Assembly (NCBI RefSeq): GCF_003054195.1
Contig: NZ_QBKP01000001.1
Span: 434,001 to 498,000, forward strand
Direction: 5' to 3'
Source: Gemmobacter caeni
GTDB taxonomy: Bacteria > Pseudomonadota > Alphaproteobacteria > Rhodobacterales > Rhodobacteraceae
DNA length: 64,000 bases
The notes beneath the pieces were generated by a model. That model saw nothing but the letters and a program-made list of their open reading frames with translations, did no database searches and was not told the origin of the DNA. The position numbers and the translations under genes were made by a program. Each line of letters begins with the position of its first letter. Position 1 is the first letter of the stretch. This document shows, piece by piece, positions 61,651 through 64,000 of this stretch.

Positions 61651-61955
61651 ACCGGGGTTTCTTCCGCCCCGAACAGCATCATGGCCTGATCACCCTTGCT
61701 CCACCAGACAAAGGGCTGGGCTGCATCCCGGCTTTCATAGCGCGCGCCGGACGCCGATTGCGCGATGGCAAAGCCGATCTGCCGCCCCTCGAAGGTGACA
61801 ACGACAAAGCTGTCGGTCCCGCTATTGATATACGTCGCGCTGACCCGCGCCCCGTGATCGCAAAGGTAGGGGACGGTCGTCACATCCTCCGCGGCAAGCA
61901 CGGGGGCCGACAGAAGGCAGAGACCGGCAGAAAGCAGGGTCATTCGCGGATGCAT
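61626..61955 (-). CDS. MliC family lysozyme inhibitor-like protein
   Basis: A 109-residue exported protein. A signal peptide (MTLLSAGLCLLSAPVLAAED) is followed by VPYLCDHGARVSATYIN, then RYESRDAAQPFVWWSKGDQAMMLF, matching the MliC/PliC eight-stranded barrel with YxC...V.A.Y and the W.KG..A.L signature. Cys near the C-terminus (YSECVPG) probably pairs with the first. It would protect from C-type lysozyme. The start at 61955 follows GGAAAC. Confidence 0.88.
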   Translation of the reverse strand: MHPRMTLLSAGLCLLSAPVLAAEDVTTVPYLCDHGARVSATYINSGTDSFVVVTFEGRQIGFAIAQSASGARYESRDAAQPFVWWSKGDQAMMLFGAEETPVYSECVPG

Positions 61956-61982
61956 GCAGTTTCCTTTTCGCAAACGGGCCGG

Positions 61983-62687
61983 TCACAGCGCAGGGTCGCG
62001 CGCGGGCCGGGTCAGTCGGGTCAGATCCGAAAGCTTTTCATTCTGCTGCCCGCCCGCACCGAAATTCGCAGGCGCGAGCCAGGCTACGAAGGCCTCGCGC
62101 AGCGCCGGCCATTCGCTGTCGATCACGGAGAACCACGCGGTATCGCGATTATGTCCCTTCACGATCATATGCTGCCGGAACACCCCCTCGTAGCTGAACC
62201 CCAGCCGCTGCGCCGCGCGGCGCGAGGGCATGTTCAGCGCATTGCACTTCCATTCATAGCGCCGGTATCCGGCCGCGAAGGCCCATTGCATCATCAGGAA
62301 CATCGCCTCGGTCACAGCGCGGGTTTTCTGCATTTCCGGTGCGATGCAGATATGGCCGACCTCGATCACACCATGCGTCCGGTCGATGCGCAGGAAAGAG
62401 GCCACACCGCCGCAATGCCCCGTCGCCCGGTCCCGCAGCGCCAGAAACACCGGGTCCTGGCTCGTCTCGTGATCCTTGACCCAGCGGTGATATGCTGCCG
62501 CTCCGGGAAACGGGCCATAGCCCAGATAATCCCACAGCCGGTCATCCCTGGCGAAGGCGCGGTACAGATCGCCCGCATGGGCCTCTGCCTCCAGCGGCTC
62601 CAGCCGGACATAGCGCCCCTCCAACACCGTGCCCGCCGGATGCGCGGGCGCCGTAAACCCTTGTATCTTCTGACCGAGATCAACCAT
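61983..62687 (-). CDS. GNAT family N-acetyltransferase (RimJ/RimL-like)
   Basis: A 234-residue acetyltransferase: GRYVRLEPLEAEAHAGDLYRAF opening, VIEVGHICIAPEMQKTRAVTEAMFLMMQWAF with the acetyl-CoA loop, and YEWKCNALNMPSRRAAQRLGFSYEGVFRQHMIVKG. The RLGFxxEGxxR block is typical of enzymes acting on proteins or aminoglycoside-like amines. GGAGGTGGGC precedes the chosen ATG. Confidence 0.9.
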   Translation of the reverse strand: MVDLGQKIQGFTAPAHPAGTVLEGRYVRLEPLEAEAHAGDLYRAFARDDRLWDYLGYGPFPGAAAYHRWVKDHETSQDPVFLALRDRATGHCGGVASFLRIDRTHGVIEVGHICIAPEMQKTRAVTEAMFLMMQWAFAAGYRRYEWKCNALNMPSRRAAQRLGFSYEGVFRQHMIVKGHNRDTAWFSVIDSEWPALREAFVAWLAPANFGAGGQQNEKLSDLTRLTRPARDPAL

Positions 62688-62746
62688 GCCCACCTCCACC
62701 TCGGGTTTGAGCCTAGGCGGGCGCTGCGGTGAAGGCAACGGCCTGC

Positions 62747-63946
62747 TCAGCGCAGGAAACCGGGATCATCGCCCATGTCGAGACCGGGAAAAACCGCCTG
62801 TTCCAGCACCCGGCGGTCCAGCCCGTATAGCCCGCGCATGGCCCAGGCCGCCCAGCCGCGCACATCGCTGGTGGGCATGAGGTCGCGCCGTTCATACAGG
62901 GCTTCCTCGGCCAGGCCCGGCCAGCGGCCGTAGATGCGGCCACCTTTCAGTGCGCCGCCCGCCATCAGCATGGCCCCCCCGGTGCCGTGATCTGTGCCCG
63001 CACTGCCGTTTTCCGCCACCGTGCGACCAAACTCGGTCATCGCAAGCAGCATGGTGCGATCCCAGGCCGAACCCATCTGTTCACGCAGGACAAGGATCAG
63101 CCGCTCCAGCCCGCGCAACTGCTGCGGCAGCGCGCCTTCCTGACGGCGATGCGTATCCCAGCCCGACAGCGAGAAAGCGGCAATCCGCGTGTCACCTTTC
63201 AGCCGGTCCGCCGCGAAACCGGCCAGCCTGTCGGTATCTGCGAATTTGCCGCCCCCCTCCATCGAGGCGGGCGCGGCCCCGCCTGCAAGTTCGGCAGCCA
63301 GATCCATCGCCTCGCCGCCCGCGTCACGGAACAGCGCATCATCATGATAGACCTGTTCCAGCAGCAACCTGCTTTGCGCGCTGAGGCTCAGGGTCACTTC
63401 GGGCGTCCAGCTGCGGATTTCTGCCGCACCGGCCAGAAGGGGTTGCGCCTCGCGCCCGACCGCATAGGCTGTCTCCGATGCGATTCCCGGCACCGCCTGC
63501 AACATCCGGTTCAGCCAGCCATCGCGCACTTCGGGAACCGGCACATCCAGCCCGGTTCCGGCTTCAAGAATGTCCTGCCCATCGAAATGGCTGCGCTTGT
63601 CGCGATAGGGCGTCGACGTGGCATGAACAAATGCCAGCTCACCCGACGTCCACAGCGGCATCAGCCCGGCCATTGCCGGATGCAGCCCGAACAGGCCGTC
63701 CAGCGGCAGCACGCCCGCGCCGGTGCCCAGCTTCGGCCGCATCCGCGCAAACAGCGGGTCGCCAATGGGCTGCACCGCGTCCAGACCATCCATCGCCCCC
63801 CGCAGGATCACGACGATCAGCCGATTCTCCCCCAGTTGTGCCGCGCCTTGTGCGAAGGTCACGGTGGTCAGCCAGGGATGGGCCGCCGCCGAACAGGCCG
63901 CCGCCAGACCGCCTCGCAGGAAAAGCCTCCGGGTGACATCTTGCAT
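62747..63946 (-). CDS. DUF1501 domain exported protein
   Basis: A 399-residue protein with a twin-arginine signal (TRRLFLRGGLAAACSAAAHPW). It then has LIVVILRGAMDGLDAV, THRRQEGALPQQLRGLERLILVLREQM, MTEFGRTVAENGSAGTDHGTGGAMLMAGGALKGG and the closing GLYGLDRRVLEQAVFPGL, the DUF1501 alkaline-phosphatase-like fold. Function unknown. It is partnered by DUF1800 (next entry), the usual pair. Confidence 0.92.
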   Translation of the reverse strand: MQDVTRRLFLRGGLAAACSAAAHPWLTTVTFAQGAAQLGENRLIVVILRGAMDGLDAVQPIGDPLFARMRPKLGTGAGVLPLDGLFGLHPAMAGLMPLWTSGELAFVHATSTPYRDKRSHFDGQDILEAGTGLDVPVPEVRDGWLNRMLQAVPGIASETAYAVGREAQPLLAGAAEIRSWTPEVTLSLSAQSRLLLEQVYHDDALFRDAGGEAMDLAAELAGGAAPASMEGGGKFADTDRLAGFAADRLKGDTRIAAFSLSGWDTHRRQEGALPQQLRGLERLILVLREQMGSAWDRTMLLAMTEFGRTVAENGSAGTDHGTGGAMLMAGGALKGGRIYGRWPGLAEEALYERRDLMPTSDVRGWAAWAMRGLYGLDRRVLEQAVFPGLDMGDDPGFLR

Positions 63947-63956
63947 CGCCGCCTCC

Positions 63957-64000
63957 TCAGCGCCGGTTGAATTCAGGCGAGGCCATCACGAGCCCTACCC
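63957..64000 (-). CDS. DUF1800 family protein, C-terminal end (cut by window edge)
   Basis: The last codons read VGLVMASPEFNRR then stop, 10 bases upstream of the DUF1501 start. The ASPEFxRR ending is characteristic of DUF1800 proteins, which are encoded directly before DUF1501 genes. Only 13 residues are in the window, so context carries much of the call. Confidence 0.7.
   Translation of the reverse strand, partial: VGLVMASPEFNRR

Overview
The window is about 64 kb of GC-rich chromosome from an alphaproteobacterium, most probably of the order Rhodobacterales (Rhodobacter/Paracoccus/Roseobacter relatives). The basis is a DMSP lyase DddP that keeps every metal-binding residue, a soxBDAG sarcosine oxidase operon, a SAM-II riboswitch on metZ, a direct-repeat GTTC-N7-GTTC LexA box, a tRNA-His with A73 and no encoded G-1, ccmABCDG, and a dnaG-rpoD pair without rpsU. 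There is no prophage, insertion sequence, CRISPR array or resistance island. The stretch is compact core chromosome, with frequent 4-base ATGA overlaps and convergent genes whose 3' ends overlap.

Layout. 0-8.2 kb (mostly minus strand): two tandem trkH potassium-channel subunits, folE2, metZ behind a SAM-II aptamer and terminator, a divergent GST, then the operon nnrDE-DCC oxidoreductase-DUF4166-yjbQ. 8.2-13.3 kb: glnB-glnA behind an NtrC-like site, an unknown tail-anchored protein, a glyoxalase-related protein, and a DUF3445 haem N-demethylase-like protein coupled to a flavodoxin-fold reductase. 13.4-23.9 kb: eptA-like phosphoethanolamine transferase, dddP, a TetR gene with two identical operator palindromes facing a cytochrome b-like membrane protein, purB, two small exported proteins sharing a cysteine motif, an isolated fliG, a DMT exporter overlapping an acyltransferase, and a DUF1223 protein. 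24-38 kb: acnA, a divergent polysaccharide deacetylase, a methyltransferase and an unknown protein, a fused iron-type ABC permease, ccmABCDG, tRNA-His, SOS-regulated mmcB, a 6S RNA gene and a second DMT exporter.

38-51 kb (minus strand apart from the Hint gene): trigger factor just behind tRNA-Leu, a stand-alone Hint-domain protein, rpoD, dnaG, and soxBDAG ending in an M20 amidohydrolase. 51-64 kb: a MerR/CDF metal efflux pair, glutamate dehydrogenase, a three-gene Tad-like pseudopilin/VWA cluster, a lytic transglycosylase, nitroreductase, EI24 protein, DUF1467 with methylmalonyl-CoA epimerase, a receiver-only response regulator, MliC, a GNAT and the 3' part of a DUF1800-DUF1501 pair.

Functional themes. 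Methylated-compound and nitrogen metabolism recur: DMSP cleavage, possible N-demethylation, sarcosine oxidation, PII/glutamine synthetase and GDH. Several control elements can be read directly: the SAM-II switch with terminator, the NtrC and LexA sites, the paired TetR operators, the long-spacer MerR promoter, and a 6S RNA with a near-consensus promoter. All calls come from reading sequence by eye; no database search was run.
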